This document shows positions 27,640 through 36,609 of a stretch of 38,095 nucleotides of DNA, piece by piece. Source of the DNA: RGIG7450 sp045633565 (GTDB lineage: Bacteria; Bacillota; Clostridia; RUG12999). The notes beneath the pieces were generated by a model that saw only the letters and a list, made by a program, of their open reading frames with translations, was not told the origin of the DNA and searched no databases. Each line of letters starts with the position of its first letter. Within the stretch, counting starts at the first letter, position 1. A program made the position numbers and the translations under genes. Location of the stretch: positions 1 through 38,095 of the forward strand of contig JAZQYO010000029.1 of assembly GCA_045633565.1 (NCBI GenBank). Direction: 5' to 3'.

Positions 27640-29058
27640 TCACACCTCACGAACTATTGTTTTTTGATTAAAGCCACCATTGAATGTTAGTTCTTGCTCT
27701 AAAATCAAACCATATTTTTTAACTCTTGAACCATTTTCAAATAAATTAGTGTCTACTCTCACATAGTCATTCGGCTCAAGATGAAACATAGGTAAACCCT
27801 CGAATTCCATAGTGTAACAATTACGAGAAAACCAATTATTTAATTTTGATTTTCTTTCAAGCAACAAATTATCTTGAGAATTAAAGAAGTTGCAATTATT
27901 GTTTTCTACAAATTGTTCCCCGTCTTTTTCGTTGTTTATAAAAATCTCAACACTATTTAACGATGCAGGAATTATATTCAACGAATTTAAAACAGTTAAT
28001 GCGTTTTTGTTTATGGTTTTTGGCAAGAAACTATTTTCATTGCTTGAATTTATCTCTATTTTACCAAAGTCCTTGTAAAAAAACCTGTTAACAGTTGTAC
28101 TACTTCCAATGGTAAAATTTTCATCAGGTGTTGATAATGTGTACTTGTTTTCTTCATCTAATTTAACATTGTACTGAGAAAACGAAAAACTTGAAATATC
28201 CTTACCTTTTGTAAGTCGTGGATAACTTTTCATTATATCCCCAGTAAATTTAGGTGTACTACTGTCAGGATAACGCAAAAAACTATAAAACTCAACTGGT
28301 GTAGCTTCTCCGTCTGTGGCAAAATCCAAGAAATAATTTGCAGATGTTAAAATATTTTTTAAAATGTTTTTTGTGGTATCACTAAATAATGTGATGTGCG
28401 ACATAGCAAAGTTTAATGTGCTTTCGTTATACAAATTTGCTTGTGTTTGCGAAATTGCATTAATCATAAAATTATTATCTTTGAAATTTGCTCTTTCAGA
28501 TAACAAAAAATATCTCGGTATGTTTCCAAAATTTATACCACTTTCAAAACCTATCTCTTGCGGAGAGTTTAAAAAAAACAAAAAATCTCTCGCAGTCCAT
28601 CTGATTTTTTGGTCTTTGACTTCAGGCTTATCCACTAAAAACATCATCGGCATTTCAATTGTTTCTGTTTGTGGCTTTTTTAAGACATCTCGCCAAGTCA
28701 TACCATTACTAAACAAATCATTCCAAGTGTATTTATACACATCTTGCCAAGTGTTAATGAAACTTAACGATTGTTCTATTGTCAATCGCACTTTCAAAAA
28801 CGGCTTAATATCATTGTATTTTATAGCCTCGTTGTTAGTGTCTAACTCGCCAAGGTATATTTCTTCCCAAGCAAGTTCTAAAAACGGCAAATTGCGACCT
28901 ACAGGGTCAATTCCACGCTTGAATGTAAAATTGGTTATATCCTTTGCAGTCCATTTGATAATTGAAGCATCTTTTTTAGTTACTTCAATTTTAAAATCTG
29001 TTTTCGGTCTTATGTTGCTATTCATAATCGAAACAAATTTATCACTTACACTTATCAT
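27640..29058 (-). CDS. Tail-tip/baseplate hub protein (Tal position), 472 aa
   Basis: A large beta-rich protein with repeated aromatic segments (WQDVYKYTWNDLFSNGMTWR, TARDFLFFLNSPQEIGFE). The beginning (VSDKFVSIMNSNIRPKTDF) and the middle fit tail-tip hub proteins encoded after the distal tail protein in Gram-positive siphoviruses. No lytic motif is visible. It would close the tail tube and carry the dockerin and fibre. Called by position and general features. Confidence 0.72.
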   Translation of the reverse strand: MISVSDKFVSIMNSNIRPKTDFKIEVTKKDASIIKWTAKDITNFTFKRGIDPVGRNLPFLELAWEEIYLGELDTNNEAIKYNDIKPFLKVRLTIEQSLSFINTWQDVYKYTWNDLFSNGMTWRDVLKKPQTETIEMPMMFLVDKPEVKDQKIRWTARDFLFFLNSPQEIGFESGINFGNIPRYFLLSERANFKDNNFMINAISQTQANLYNESTLNFAMSHITLFSDTTKNILKNILTSANYFLDFATDGEATPVEFYSFLRYPDSSTPKFTGDIMKSYPRLTKGKDISSFSFSQYNVKLDEENKYTLSTPDENFTIGSSTTVNRFFYKDFGKIEINSSNENSFLPKTINKNALTVLNSLNIIPASLNSVEIFINNEKDGEQFVENNNCNFFNSQDNLLLERKSKLNNWFSRNCYTMEFEGLPMFHLEPNDYVRVDTNLFENGSRVKKYGLILEQELTFNGGFNQKTIVREV

Positions 29059-29531
29059 CAATTCACCGCCATTTCAGTTACTATTATAACATTTTCTTCG
29101 CCAATGTCAATAACAGAAAAACCGCCATTGTAATAGTGAGTTGGTACGCTATAACCATTAATTTTTTCAAGTGTAGTTGATGGTGTTGCACTTATCATAT
29201 TACCACGATAAAATTTCTGGATTTTTACCATACCCTCTGTATGTGAAAAATACTTCATATAAAACACATAGCCGAAAGTGTCAAACCATCTGTTAATCTC
29301 CCACCATTTTTTGTTTTTTAATTTACCAAATTTAATTTCTGTCTTGTATTGAGTTCTGCCGACTTGTTGTATCATCATTGTTGCGTTGGCATTTCTGCCA
29401 CCATCTACTAAAAATTCATTAGTAGATGGCAATTCAACAGGTGCAGGTAAAACCAACACATTGTTGAGTGTGTTGTCATCGTTTACACTTGTTCCGATTT
29501 CAATATAATTTTCGTGTGTGTTAATAGGCAT
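29058..29531 (-). CDS. Distal-tail position protein (DUF6711-like), 157 aa
   Basis: MPINTHENYIEIGT at the start and DGGRNANATMMIQQVGRTQY, then KFGKLKNKKWWEINRWF recall the DUF6711 type (GRNANG...K.K...WG.L) that replaces Dit between tape measure and tail-tip genes in many clostridial phages. ATG 29531 is used; it overlaps the tape-measure stop by 11 bases. A distal tail adaptor is the likely role. Confidence 0.7.
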   Translation of the reverse strand: MPINTHENYIEIGTSVNDDNTLNNVLVLPAPVELPSTNEFLVDGGRNANATMMIQQVGRTQYKTEIKFGKLKNKKWWEINRWFDTFGYVFYMKYFSHTEGMVKIQKFYRGNMISATPSTTLEKINGYSVPTHYYNGGFSVIDIGEENVIIVTEMAVN

Positions 29532-31476
29532 TAGCAAAACCCCCAAATACTGTCTGTGTGCCTACTGCATTTTCATTGTTTCTTACGGCTCTTAAAACTT
29601 CTCTGCCGTCAATTATAACTGGCACTTCAATTCTGCCGTTAAAACCACCATTCATAGTAGCAACAACTTCAGCAACACTTTTTCTAATAGCATCAAGAGA
29701 CAAATTACCAACCGAAGTTGAAGATGTAGTTTCTGCAAAATAAGGTATTGTAGGATTTATAGCCATTTGTGGAGTTGAAATTGTACCCATTCCAAATTCT
29801 GTCTCTAACAAAGCATTTGAAACATTACCCAATGCATTTGTTACTACATTTTCATTTCCTGTGATACCTTTGGCGAGTCCTAACATAAGATTTTCGCCTA
29901 TTTCATCTCTAAAAACAGTAGATGGAGAATGAATACCAAAAAGATTTTTTATAAAATCGGTAACATTTCCTACCCATCCGCTTATTTTGTTTTTTATCCA
30001 CGACAAAGAACCTGAAATGCCATTCCATAAACCCTGAACAATATTTTTACCCATATCTCCGACTTTAGATAAAATACTTTTCATTCCATTTATAACAGAC
30101 TCTAAAAGTGTTTTACCTGATTTCACCAAATTAGGTAAATTTTTATTCAAAGTTTTTACAATACTTGTTATAATTTGTGGTACTGCTAAAACCAATCGGG
30201 GTAACGCCTTTGTAAGACCCTCAACTATTGCAAGTAACAAAGAAAAAGCACATTCTATCAATAAAGGCAAATTTCCTAAAAGTACATTTATCATTGTCTC
30301 TATTATGGTTGGTAAAAACTCTACAAACTCAGGAATTGCATTTGTTATACCTGTAATAACTCCAATAAGTAATTCAACACCTGTACTAATTATCAATGGT
30401 AAATTTTCAATCAAAACTGTAACTATTGTGCTTATAATTTCAGGTAACATTTCAATTAAATTTGGTAACGCTTCTATCAAACCCTCAATTATACTTAATA
30501 ATACTTTAATGCCAGTATTTAAAAATTCTGGTAACGCCTTTACAATTTCTGTTATAATAGACAAAATACCATTTACCACAACAGGTAACATTTCTTCAAT
30601 TAAAACAGGTATTTGAGGTAATAAACCCTGAACCATTTGCAAAACGCCTTGTGTTGCATTTGTTATAACAGGCATTAAATTTCCTAAAAATGTACCAACA
30701 CTTCCTATAAAGTTTTCTAACAATTTACCAAAATTCTGTGTAGGGTCAGCAATTCCAGTTAATAAGTTTTGCCAAGATGCCTTCATTGCACTTGCAGAAC
30801 CTTGTATTGTTGTACTTGCTTCTTTTGCCGTTGTTCCTGTTATGCCTAATTCCGTCTGCATAACGTGAATAGCTTGTGTTACATCAGCAAAGGAAGATAT
30901 ATCATATTTTATGCCTGATATTTTTTCGGCATCGTCAAGAAGTCTTTGCATTTCTTCTTTTGTGCCACCATAACCAAGTTTTAAGTTATCAAGCATTGTA
31001 TAATTCTGTTTTGCAAATCCTTGATATGCATTTTGTATCATCTCCATAGATGTACCCATTTTATTCGCATTATCGCTCATATCAATAATTGCTTGATTTG
31101 CATACTCTGTCGCTTTATCGGTATCTCCCCCAAGAGATTGTAAAAGAGAAGCAGAAAAACTCGTTACAGTTGACATATATTCATTCGCAGAAAGTCCTGC
31201 TGATTGATATGCTTGGTCTGCATATTCTATAAGTTTTTTTGAACTATCTTTAAAAAGCGTTTCAACTCCGCCTACAAGTTGCTCATACTCTGCAAAGCTA
31301 TCTACTGCCATTTTAGATATTGCAACAAATCCACTTGCCGTAGCAACTCCAATAGCACCTATGGCTTTCGTAAGCGTTCCTATTTCACTTTTAACCTTGG
31401 ATACACCACTTTTTATACCACTTTCATCTACTTTAGTGGTTAAAATGATACTACCATCACTTTGACTAATAGCCAT
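29521..31476 (-). CDS. Tape measure protein, 651 aa
   Basis: Sets tail length and is ejected with DNA. Basis: N-terminal coiled region (VDESGIKSGVSKVKSEIGTL), a conserved GGVETLFKDSSKKLIEYADQ block found in Gram-positive phage tape measures, then a long run of hydrophobic helical repeats around residues 280-480 (LIEMLPEIISTIVTVLIENL-type, recurring about every 38-42 residues), and a C-terminal GIHSPSTVFRDEIGENLMLG motif. The 651-aa length implies a tail of roughly 100 nm by the usual 1.5 angstrom per residue rule, hence a siphovirus. Confidence 0.93.
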   Translation of the reverse strand: MAISQSDGSIILTTKVDESGIKSGVSKVKSEIGTLTKAIGAIGVATASGFVAISKMAVDSFAEYEQLVGGVETLFKDSSKKLIEYADQAYQSAGLSANEYMSTVTSFSASLLQSLGGDTDKATEYANQAIIDMSDNANKMGTSMEMIQNAYQGFAKQNYTMLDNLKLGYGGTKEEMQRLLDDAEKISGIKYDISSFADVTQAIHVMQTELGITGTTAKEASTTIQGSASAMKASWQNLLTGIADPTQNFGKLLENFIGSVGTFLGNLMPVITNATQGVLQMVQGLLPQIPVLIEEMLPVVVNGILSIITEIVKALPEFLNTGIKVLLSIIEGLIEALPNLIEMLPEIISTIVTVLIENLPLIISTGVELLIGVITGITNAIPEFVEFLPTIIETMINVLLGNLPLLIECAFSLLLAIVEGLTKALPRLVLAVPQIITSIVKTLNKNLPNLVKSGKTLLESVINGMKSILSKVGDMGKNIVQGLWNGISGSLSWIKNKISGWVGNVTDFIKNLFGIHSPSTVFRDEIGENLMLGLAKGITGNENVVTNALGNVSNALLETEFGMGTISTPQMAINPTIPYFAETTSSTSVGNLSLDAIRKSVAEVVATMNGGFNGRIEVPVIIDGREVLRAVRNNENAVGTQTVFGGFANAY

Positions 31477-31492
31477 TAGTTATTTCTCCTTT

Positions 31493-32059
31493 CTATTCAA
31501 AAAGTGAGAAAAATTCTTCTTCTTCTTTTGTGAATTTTTGTTTTATTTCTATTATATCAAAATTTTCAGAATAAAAATGTTGTTCTTGTTTATCTAAAGA
31601 TATACCTTTTGATATTTTTAACCTTATTTGAAGAACTGTATAATAAAAACCACTCTTTATTTCTTTAAAAGCACTTAAAAAAGTCCACCAATGAGTGTAT
31701 TTATTTGGTGTTCTAATATCATAACCTAAAATTTGAATTAAAGCTGTTGCAATCAAAGGAAAATCTTTCACAAAATCCACTATAGGTTTTTGGTTTTTTT
31801 TGTTTCGTTCTTCGACTCCACCATTTATTATATTGTTCATTTCTTTGATGGCTGTTATAATATGCTCTTTATCCAAACTTAATATTTCTTCGTGTTCTTC
31901 ATAAAAAATAATTAAAGCACAGGTAATTTGACTTTCAAAATCCAATTCATCATCATTTAATGCGTTAATACAATCTAAAACAACTTGATAATCGCATTCA
32001 TTAGTAATGTTGTATTTTTTTTCACTTATATCAACGCTTGTAGGTAATTGCCACATCAT
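31493..32059 (-). CDS. Tail assembly chaperone, Gp15-like, 188 aa
   Basis: A helical protein whose IVDFVKDFPLIATALIQILG and YDIRTPNKYTHWWTFLSAFK segments match the bacteriophage Gp15 family (second tail chaperone). It is placed between the first chaperone and the tape measure. Its start shares ATGA with the upstream stop, in the -1 frame relative to it; no canonical slippery heptamer is evident. Confidence 0.83.
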   Translation of the reverse strand: MMWQLPTSVDISEKKYNITNECDYQVVLDCINALNDDELDFESQITCALIIFYEEHEEILSLDKEHIITAIKEMNNIINGGVEERNKKNQKPIVDFVKDFPLIATALIQILGYDIRTPNKYTHWWTFLSAFKEIKSGFYYTVLQIRLKISKGISLDKQEQHFYSENFDIIEIKQKFTKEEEEFFSLFE

Positions 32060-32496
32060 TTCTTTATATATTTTGCGGTATGAGACAACATTTTTTCAGC
32101 GTTTTCTCTTGCCTTTATATTAGTTTTGTCAATCGCTTTAGCTACATCAGGAAGAAACGCATTTAAGAAATAATATGGATAATACTGATTTTCTGCAATA
32201 GAAATAGGAGAACAATACTTAAAAATTTTTTCACTCGCACCATCTCCAAACAATACATCAAATTCGCCTTTGATTTTTAAAGATGTATCATTTTTGATTT
32301 TTTCTATTATGTCGCACAAATTATCGGAATTTACAGAAATATTCTCATAACCCTCAAAAACTTTTTGTATGTTGCTTTCAAGTTTCAAAAGTTTATCATA
32401 AAAATCTATATCGTTAGGATTGAACGATATTACGCAAATGTCACCATTATCAAACGGCAATTCAAAATCGATTTTACCTGTACTTAATGTTTTCAT
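32056..32496 (-). CDS. Tail assembly chaperone, first, 146 aa
   Basis: Begins MKTLSTGKIDFELPFDNGDI and ends AREAE-like helical AREN AEKMLSHTAKYIKK. The DFYDKLLKLESNIQKVFEG helix and the SPISIAENQYYPYYF loop fit the gpG-like tail chaperones encoded just before Gp15. AAAGGAG precedes the ATG, after the terminator at 32516-32543, which would lower its level relative to the tail tube. Confidence 0.75.
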   Translation of the reverse strand: MKTLSTGKIDFELPFDNGDICVISFNPNDIDFYDKLLKLESNIQKVFEGYENISVNSDNLCDIIEKIKNDTSLKIKGEFDVLFGDGASEKIFKYCSPISIAENQYYPYYFLNAFLPDVAKAIDKTNIKARENAEKMLSHTAKYIKK

Positions 32497-32515
32497 ATTG
32501 TTATACTCCTTTATT

Positions 32516-32543
32516 ATGAAAAATTCCCCTGCACCACGCAGGG
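32516..32543 (-). terminator. Terminator/attenuator after the major tail gene
   Basis: CCCTGC-GTGGT-GCAGGG (32543-32527) followed by GAATTTTTC on the minus strand; outer TTCCCC/GGGGAA can extend it. It lies between the tail tube and chaperone genes. As no promoter follows, it must leak, giving less chaperone and tape measure than tube protein. Confidence 0.72.
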
Positions 32544-32574
32544 CGAGGGGAAATGTTTTTAATTTTTCTTATAA

Positions 32575-33099
32575 TCAAACTGCATTATTTGATGTGAATG
32601 TTGGTTTTTTATCTGCACCGAGTGTTACTGTACCCCTGTCGATATCATTTGAATAAGTAATCTCAATTGGCATATCAACATAAGCACTACCACCGATTGA
32701 AGTTATATTGATTGTGCAGTTCTTTTGAACTTCTGCATCAAATGTTGTTGTTTCACCGATATAAGCATAAACAATAAGCACTTTAAATTTGGAAAGTAAT
32801 TCAGGCTTTTTGCTCTGCCAAATTTCGTGAAGTTTAAAATTGAGTTTTGAACCGCCTTTTACTGTGTTCGGGTCGAAGCTCTGCGATGGCTCCCATTTTG
32901 TAACAGATGTTTCTGTAACGCCTGTTACATCGGTTGTTGTTTCTGTGTTTGGATTAAGTTCAATTGCACTATCCTCAACACCACGACCAACTAACTCCCA
33001 TTCAGGCGTTGTGTCGTTATCGCTAACATCAACAAATGTCATTAAAAGTTTTCGTGGTGCTTTAGTACCAGCACCAACATTAAAATCTGTATTTGCCAT
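32575..33099 (-). CDS. Major tail (tube) protein, 174 aa
   Basis: Begins MANTDFNVGAGTKAPRKLLM. It has EWELVGRGVEDSAIELNPNT then a TDVTGVTETSVTKWEPSQSF stretch typical of siphovirus tube proteins in Gram-positive phages, and ends in beta strands with DMPIEITYSNDIDRGTVTLG. Its place between head-tail completion genes and chaperones fits. It would stack in hexameric rings around the tape measure. Confidence 0.85.
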   Translation of the reverse strand: MANTDFNVGAGTKAPRKLLMTFVDVSDNDTTPEWELVGRGVEDSAIELNPNTETTTDVTGVTETSVTKWEPSQSFDPNTVKGGSKLNFKLHEIWQSKKPELLSKFKVLIVYAYIGETTTFDAEVQKNCTINITSIGGSAYVDMPIEITYSNDIDRGTVTLGADKKPTFTSNNAV

Positions 33100-33119
33100 T
33101 GTGTTTTATCTCCTTTGCA

Positions 33120-33452
33120 TTAAAATTGTCCGCTTTGTAAAGCGTTGTTTAATGTACGATATAATTTGTCTTTCTGTCCTGCTTGTTCTGCCTTAACATC
33201 CCATTCATAAGTTGAATATGGGTTTTTCTTTTGAAAGTTGAAACCCTCACCGTAATAAATACGGGTGGCGTATGGCGTTTTATAATGAATATAAAAAGCA
33301 CCTAAAACTGCCGTGTCTTGCATTACGCCTGTATCTCGTGGAGTATACGGGTCAATTAACCTTTTCCACTCGTTAGAAACTAACAACCCAAATCTATCAC
33401 CTGTGACTTTTTCAAGGATTTTCGGCTCATTAAGGTCAATTCGTAAATTCAT
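33120..33452 (-). CDS. Minor capsid/tail completion protein, 110 aa
   Basis: NLRIDLNEPKILEKVTGDRF, then DPYTPRDTGVMQDTAVLG and YATRIYYGEGFNFQKK correspond to the minor capsid protein type (HK97 gp10-like fold) preceding the tail terminator and tube genes. The RDTG motif is typical. Role in head-tail joining inferred from position. Overlaps the upstream gene by 17 bases. Confidence 0.8.
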   Translation of the reverse strand: MNLRIDLNEPKILEKVTGDRFGLLVSNEWKRLIDPYTPRDTGVMQDTAVLGAFYIHYKTPYATRIYYGEGFNFQKKNPYSTYEWDVKAEQAGQKDKLYRTLNNALQSGQF

Positions 33453-33948
33453 ATTCTATCGACTTTCTTTCTGCTCTGTTTACATAGCGTAAACGAACTG
33501 TTATGAAATAACCAACTGTATTTTCTTCAGGGTTTACATAGCGTATCTGCGGTACAAATGGGTTACATTCAATGCTAACGATTTTCTCGCTAATATCAGG
33601 AAAATTATTTGTGTTGTTTTGTGCTTCAACCCAATCACAAATGCTTGTGACTTGCTCAAGTGTTAAAACATTTTCATTCTTTGATGGTGAGCTATCATCA
33701 TTGACATCATACCACTCATAACAGTTTATTTGAAAATCTTCATAAACTGACGGATATGGTATAATCTCACATTGATAGTTGCCATAAACATCTAAACCAT
33801 CTTGATATTGGTGAGTGGGCGATGCACCTTGCGGGAGAATAACCCTAACACCTCTATCTTCAGTTGATGCTATGCTCCATAAGTCAGCAAGTTCAGGGCA
33901 TTGACGGAAATATTCAAATAATTTCGCATATTTTTGTTTTTGCTCCAC
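33436..33948 (-). CDS. Tail terminator-like minor capsid protein, 170 aa
   Basis: Sequence includes YFRQCPELADLWSIASTEDR, VRVILPQGASPTHQYQDGLD and VSIECNPFVPQIRYVNPEEN then YFITVRLRYVN. This matches the family annotated minor capsid protein from siphovirus-like head-tail modules, thought to cap the tail tube. Called by sequence character and order. Confidence 0.75.
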   Translation of the reverse strand: MEQKQKYAKLFEYFRQCPELADLWSIASTEDRGVRVILPQGASPTHQYQDGLDVYGNYQCEIIPYPSVYEDFQINCYEWYDVNDDSSPSKNENVLTLEQVTSICDWVEAQNNTNNFPDISEKIVSIECNPFVPQIRYVNPEENTVGYFITVRLRYVNRAERKSIEYEFTN

Positions 33949-33952
33949 TCAA

Positions 33953-34375
33953 TCACCCCACATTTGCCATTTGCACATTGTCAACTGACATTCCGTTAAT
34001 GTTAGCAGAAACAGAACGAACAACCATTCCATTGTCTGCATATTTGCTCTGTAAATCCGAAAATTCACGGCTTGTTGTAACTATATCTTCCACTTCATCA
34101 AAAACAATAAAATCACCAATTTGAACTGTGAAAAAATCTTCTCTCAAATCAACAGGAATAGTTGCATATTCCAATGGTGATTTATAACGCTTTACATCTT
34201 TCGTAATAATCGTTTGAGCGTTTACAATGTTTTCAATCGTGCCATCTGCTCTACTCACAACACCGCCCTGAATGTTGCAAAGGTCAATTACAAATCTGTC
34301 AAAGTGCCTTTCTTCAACCGCAGTTTTTGGAATATCATTGTAAATTGTTACTTTCTTTGTAAACAAATCTGTCAA
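33953..34375 (-). CDS. Head-tail stopper/connector protein, 140 aa
   Basis: MTDLFTKKVTIYNDIPKTAV opens a beta-rich fold with FTVQIGDFIVFDEVEDIVTT and a C-terminal NGMVVRSVSANINGMSVDNV strand pair. The slot between the adaptor and terminator genes is that of SPP1 gp16-like stoppers. No diagnostic motif seen. Overlaps the upstream gene by four bases. Confidence 0.68.
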   Translation of the reverse strand: MTDLFTKKVTIYNDIPKTAVEERHFDRFVIDLCNIQGGVVSRADGTIENIVNAQTIITKDVKRYKSPLEYATIPVDLREDFFTVQIGDFIVFDEVEDIVTTSREFSDLQSKYADNGMVVRSVSANINGMSVDNVQMANVG

Positions 34376-34746
34376 GACATCGCCCCCTTGTAGAGTATGC
34401 TAATACCATTTTTGGTTTTAACCACATACAACGGTTCAAAAATCCTTTCAAGGTCGTTTGCGTAGTCATCCGCAGTCTTAACCGCATAACTTTCGCTTTC
34501 GCTTACGCCCCCTGCCGATTGGCTCTTGCTTTGTAATGTCTTTGCAACGGTGTTTGTTGAAATATAGTCAAGTAAATCTGCACAAACAGTCTTTACTATT
34601 CTCGGTATTTCTTCAAACGCTTCAAGCCTTGATTGTGTGCGAGTATCAATCATTGCACACGCTCTGTCAATATTACGATTAAAGGCGGTTTCGTCAATTA
34701 TATTACCGCCTAATTCCTTGTATTCGGTATAGGTAAGATATATCAT
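34372..34746 (-). CDS. Head-tail adaptor protein (gp15/gp6-like), 124 aa
   Basis: Helical protein starting MIYLTYTEYKELGGNIIDET with RACAMIDTRTQSRLEAFEEI, a pattern shared by adaptor proteins that sit under the portal (helical bundle with Tyr-x-Glu-tyr start). C-terminus ends in beta strand GISILYKGAMS. Position after the capsid gene supports this. Confidence 0.78.
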   Translation of the reverse strand: MIYLTYTEYKELGGNIIDETAFNRNIDRACAMIDTRTQSRLEAFEEIPRIVKTVCADLLDYISTNTVAKTLQSKSQSAGGVSESESYAVKTADDYANDLERIFEPLYVVKTKNGISILYKGAMS

Positions 34747-34766
34747 TGAGTTTAACCGCCTTTCAA

Positions 34767-34991
34767 TTATTCTTCGTCAGCTTTATCTGACTTTGTTTTC
34801 TTTTCCTTTTTAGGTTTATCCTCGTCAGGAACTTCAACAATCAGTATTTCTTTTCTTCTGTTTTGTGTGGTGGATAATTCTTTAATACGAGATGGGAGAA
34901 CGCTTAAACCCTTTCGTGGGTAAATATCATTCTCACGATACTCAAAGTCACCATCCTGCATATCCGTAAAATACTTAATTACTTTATACAA
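34767..34991 (-). CDS. Conserved small head protein, 74 aa
   Basis: MYKVIKYFTDMQDGDFEYRE then NDIYPRKGLSVLPSRIKELS. The motif KYFTDxQD...Y..ND.YPR.GL is common in short proteins just after the major capsid gene; function is unknown. The C-terminal third is very charged (Lys/Glu/Asp). Confidence 0.75.
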   Translation of the reverse strand: MYKVIKYFTDMQDGDFEYRENDIYPRKGLSVLPSRIKELSTTQNRRKEILIVEVPDEDKPKKEKKTKSDKADEE

Positions 34992-34993
34992 GA

Positions 34994-35848
34994 TTAAGCA
35001 CCTGCCCCTGCAGTGAACTGTGCAACAACAACCTTTGCAGAGTTTGTAAGAGCCGCTACATAATGCTTATCAGCAGAAATGAATGTTGTCTTGTTGTGTG
35101 TGTCTCTTTCGGTTTCAACATTTGTTTCTCTCTTTGTGTAAATGGTAATTGCAGGAACATCGTCCTCTGTTCTTTCGTCTGTTTCAAGTTTAACAATAGG
35201 ACAATTATATGTGCCTTCGTTGTCAACAACTCTACGAGAAGGAACAATACGAGTATTGGCAATCATACCAATTTCGCCCTTCATAATTACCTGTGCGTTG
35301 TATTTATCAGCAGAGATAAAGTTTTCATCAAGTCTAAGTGTAGATACCTGTTTAGGATTGATGAACATAACTTTTTCTGTGTTCATTTCTTCATTGAAAA
35401 GGTCGATAGCATTTACAACGCCTGCATAACTGATTTCTGCTTTTGCGTCATAAGTGTTTTCAGCAGTACCAAGAACTGCTACACAATCGCCCTCAACCTT
35501 GCCACGAATAGAAAGTGCTAACTGTGAAGTAATTTCGCCAACAGGGTTACCATAAGCAGAAAGAACTGCCTCATCAGTAATTGTAACACCCTTTGCAGCT
35601 TTCTTAACTTCATATTCAACTGCATCAGTTGTTAACTGTGCATCGCCAATGTCCTCACCTTCAGGAACATCTACCGCATCGCCAATATAGTTGTAATGAG
35701 GTACTGTGATTTTACTTCCTGGCTGACCTGCAAGAGTTGTATCAACCTTTGCAAAAGGTGTAACAACAATAGCATTTTCAATCTTTGCAGAAATCATATC
35801 AGCCATAACTTCAGGATTGATAAGGTTTTCTAATTTTGTCATTGCCAT
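34994..35848 (-). CDS. Major capsid protein, 284 aa
   Basis: MAMTKLENLINPEVMADMIS opens an HK97-fold shell protein; TTLAGQPGSKITVPHYNYIG, EGEDIGDAQLTTDAVEYEVK, VTITDEAVLSAYGNPVGEIT and a late ITIYTKRETNVETERD segment match capsid proteins of this phage type. It has no N-terminal delta domain; a separate scaffold gene is upstream. About 284 residues is normal. Highly expressed, as the leader and promoter at 36579-36638 suggest. Confidence 0.93.
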   Translation of the reverse strand: MAMTKLENLINPEVMADMISAKIENAIVVTPFAKVDTTLAGQPGSKITVPHYNYIGDAVDVPEGEDIGDAQLTTDAVEYEVKKAAKGVTITDEAVLSAYGNPVGEITSQLALSIRGKVEGDCVAVLGTAENTYDAKAEISYAGVVNAIDLFNEEMNTEKVMFINPKQVSTLRLDENFISADKYNAQVIMKGEIGMIANTRIVPSRRVVDNEGTYNCPIVKLETDERTEDDVPAITIYTKRETNVETERDTHNKTTFISADKHYVAALTNSAKVVVAQFTAGAGA

Positions 35849-35866
35849 AATTTAATATCTCCTTTT

Positions 35867-36484
35867 TTAAGTAGTCAATTCATTATACAAGGCTTGATTT
35901 TCGTTGTAAATCTGCAATCTTTCTTTGTAAGACATTTTGTTAAAATCTTCTTTGGTTACAGGATTACTACCTACGCCCTGCGGTCTGCCCCCCTGCAACT
36001 TAACGGCTGTAACACCTGTAAATGCGGTGGCATCGTCTTTGGTTAAATTGCGCAGAATATCAACTGCGGATTTGCCCTTGTTTTCCTCTTTGGCGAGGTC
36101 TTGCCTAAAAAGATTGAAGTAATGGCTCTTTACTGCATCGTGGCTGAATTTCTTTTCGCCAAGTGCTTCATTGAAAAGTCGCTCATCACTTTCCGCTTTT
36201 TCTCTTGAAATTCTGTCGGCTTCCGCTTGTTTTGCATCTGCATCAATCTTTGCTTTTAATGCTTCAAGTTCTTTTTTAACATCTTCATTGCCGTTTGCGT
36301 TTTCATTCAGTTTTGAAACCTCGCCTTCAAGGGTTTTCTTTTCGCCCTTTAAGGTTTTAACTTCTTCGACCTTTGCATTAAAATCAGCCTTTGCAACAAA
36401 CTTTTTGCCAAGTTCAGCATTAAACTGTTTCATTGCATCGTCGGTAACTGCATCGCCAAACAACTGTGTTAAAATTTCTTTCAT
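35867..36484 (-). CDS. Capsid scaffold protein (DUF4355/Gp20-like), 205 aa
   Basis: Highly charged coiled coil (EVKTLKGEKKTLEGEVSKLN, KELEALKAKIDADAKQAEAD) with a C-terminal basic region (TAVKLQGGRPQGVGSNP) typical of Gram-positive phage scaffold proteins. It guides shell assembly and is then lost. First gene after the 36610 promoter, directly before the major capsid gene. Confidence 0.85.
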   Translation of the reverse strand: MKEILTQLFGDAVTDDAMKQFNAELGKKFVAKADFNAKVEEVKTLKGEKKTLEGEVSKLNENANGNEDVKKELEALKAKIDADAKQAEADRISREKAESDERLFNEALGEKKFSHDAVKSHYFNLFRQDLAKEENKGKSAVDILRNLTKDDATAFTGVTAVKLQGGRPQGVGSNPVTKEDFNKMSYKERLQIYNENQALYNELTT

Positions 36485-36578
36485 ATCGTTTCTCCCTTTC
36501 GTGCTATCCTTTTATGGTAGCCAGTCCTACCTTTGCACCGTTTATTTATATTCCGCTAACAAAGCGGTATTAAACGAA

Positions 36579-36608
36579 TAAGAGTAGAACATTACAATTC
36601 TACTCTTA
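36579..36608 (-). promoter_or_regulatory. 11-bp inverted repeat at the capsid mRNA start
   Basis: TAAGAGTAGAA (36608-36598) pairs perfectly with TTCTACTCTTA (36589-36579) around an 8-base loop. It begins one base after the -10 box, so the mRNA 5' end (about 36603) would still hold AGTAGAA/TTCTACT. It may act as a DNA operator, an mRNA-stabilising 5' stem, or both. Further down the leader lie CCGC-TTTGTTA-GCGG and GGTAG/CTACC stems before the scaffold ribosome site. Confidence 0.6.
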
Positions 36609-36609
36609 C

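Noticed and set aside
28364..29089. Plus-strand open frame of 241 codons over the tail-tip gene
   Set aside because: Shadow of a structural gene, no recognisable motif, no promoter on that strand.
32050..32065. Programmed -1 frameshift joining the two tail chaperones
   Set aside because: The downstream frame is in the -1 register, but the overlap sequence AAAGAAATGATG does not fit an X-XXY-YYZ slippery heptamer and the second gene has its own start.
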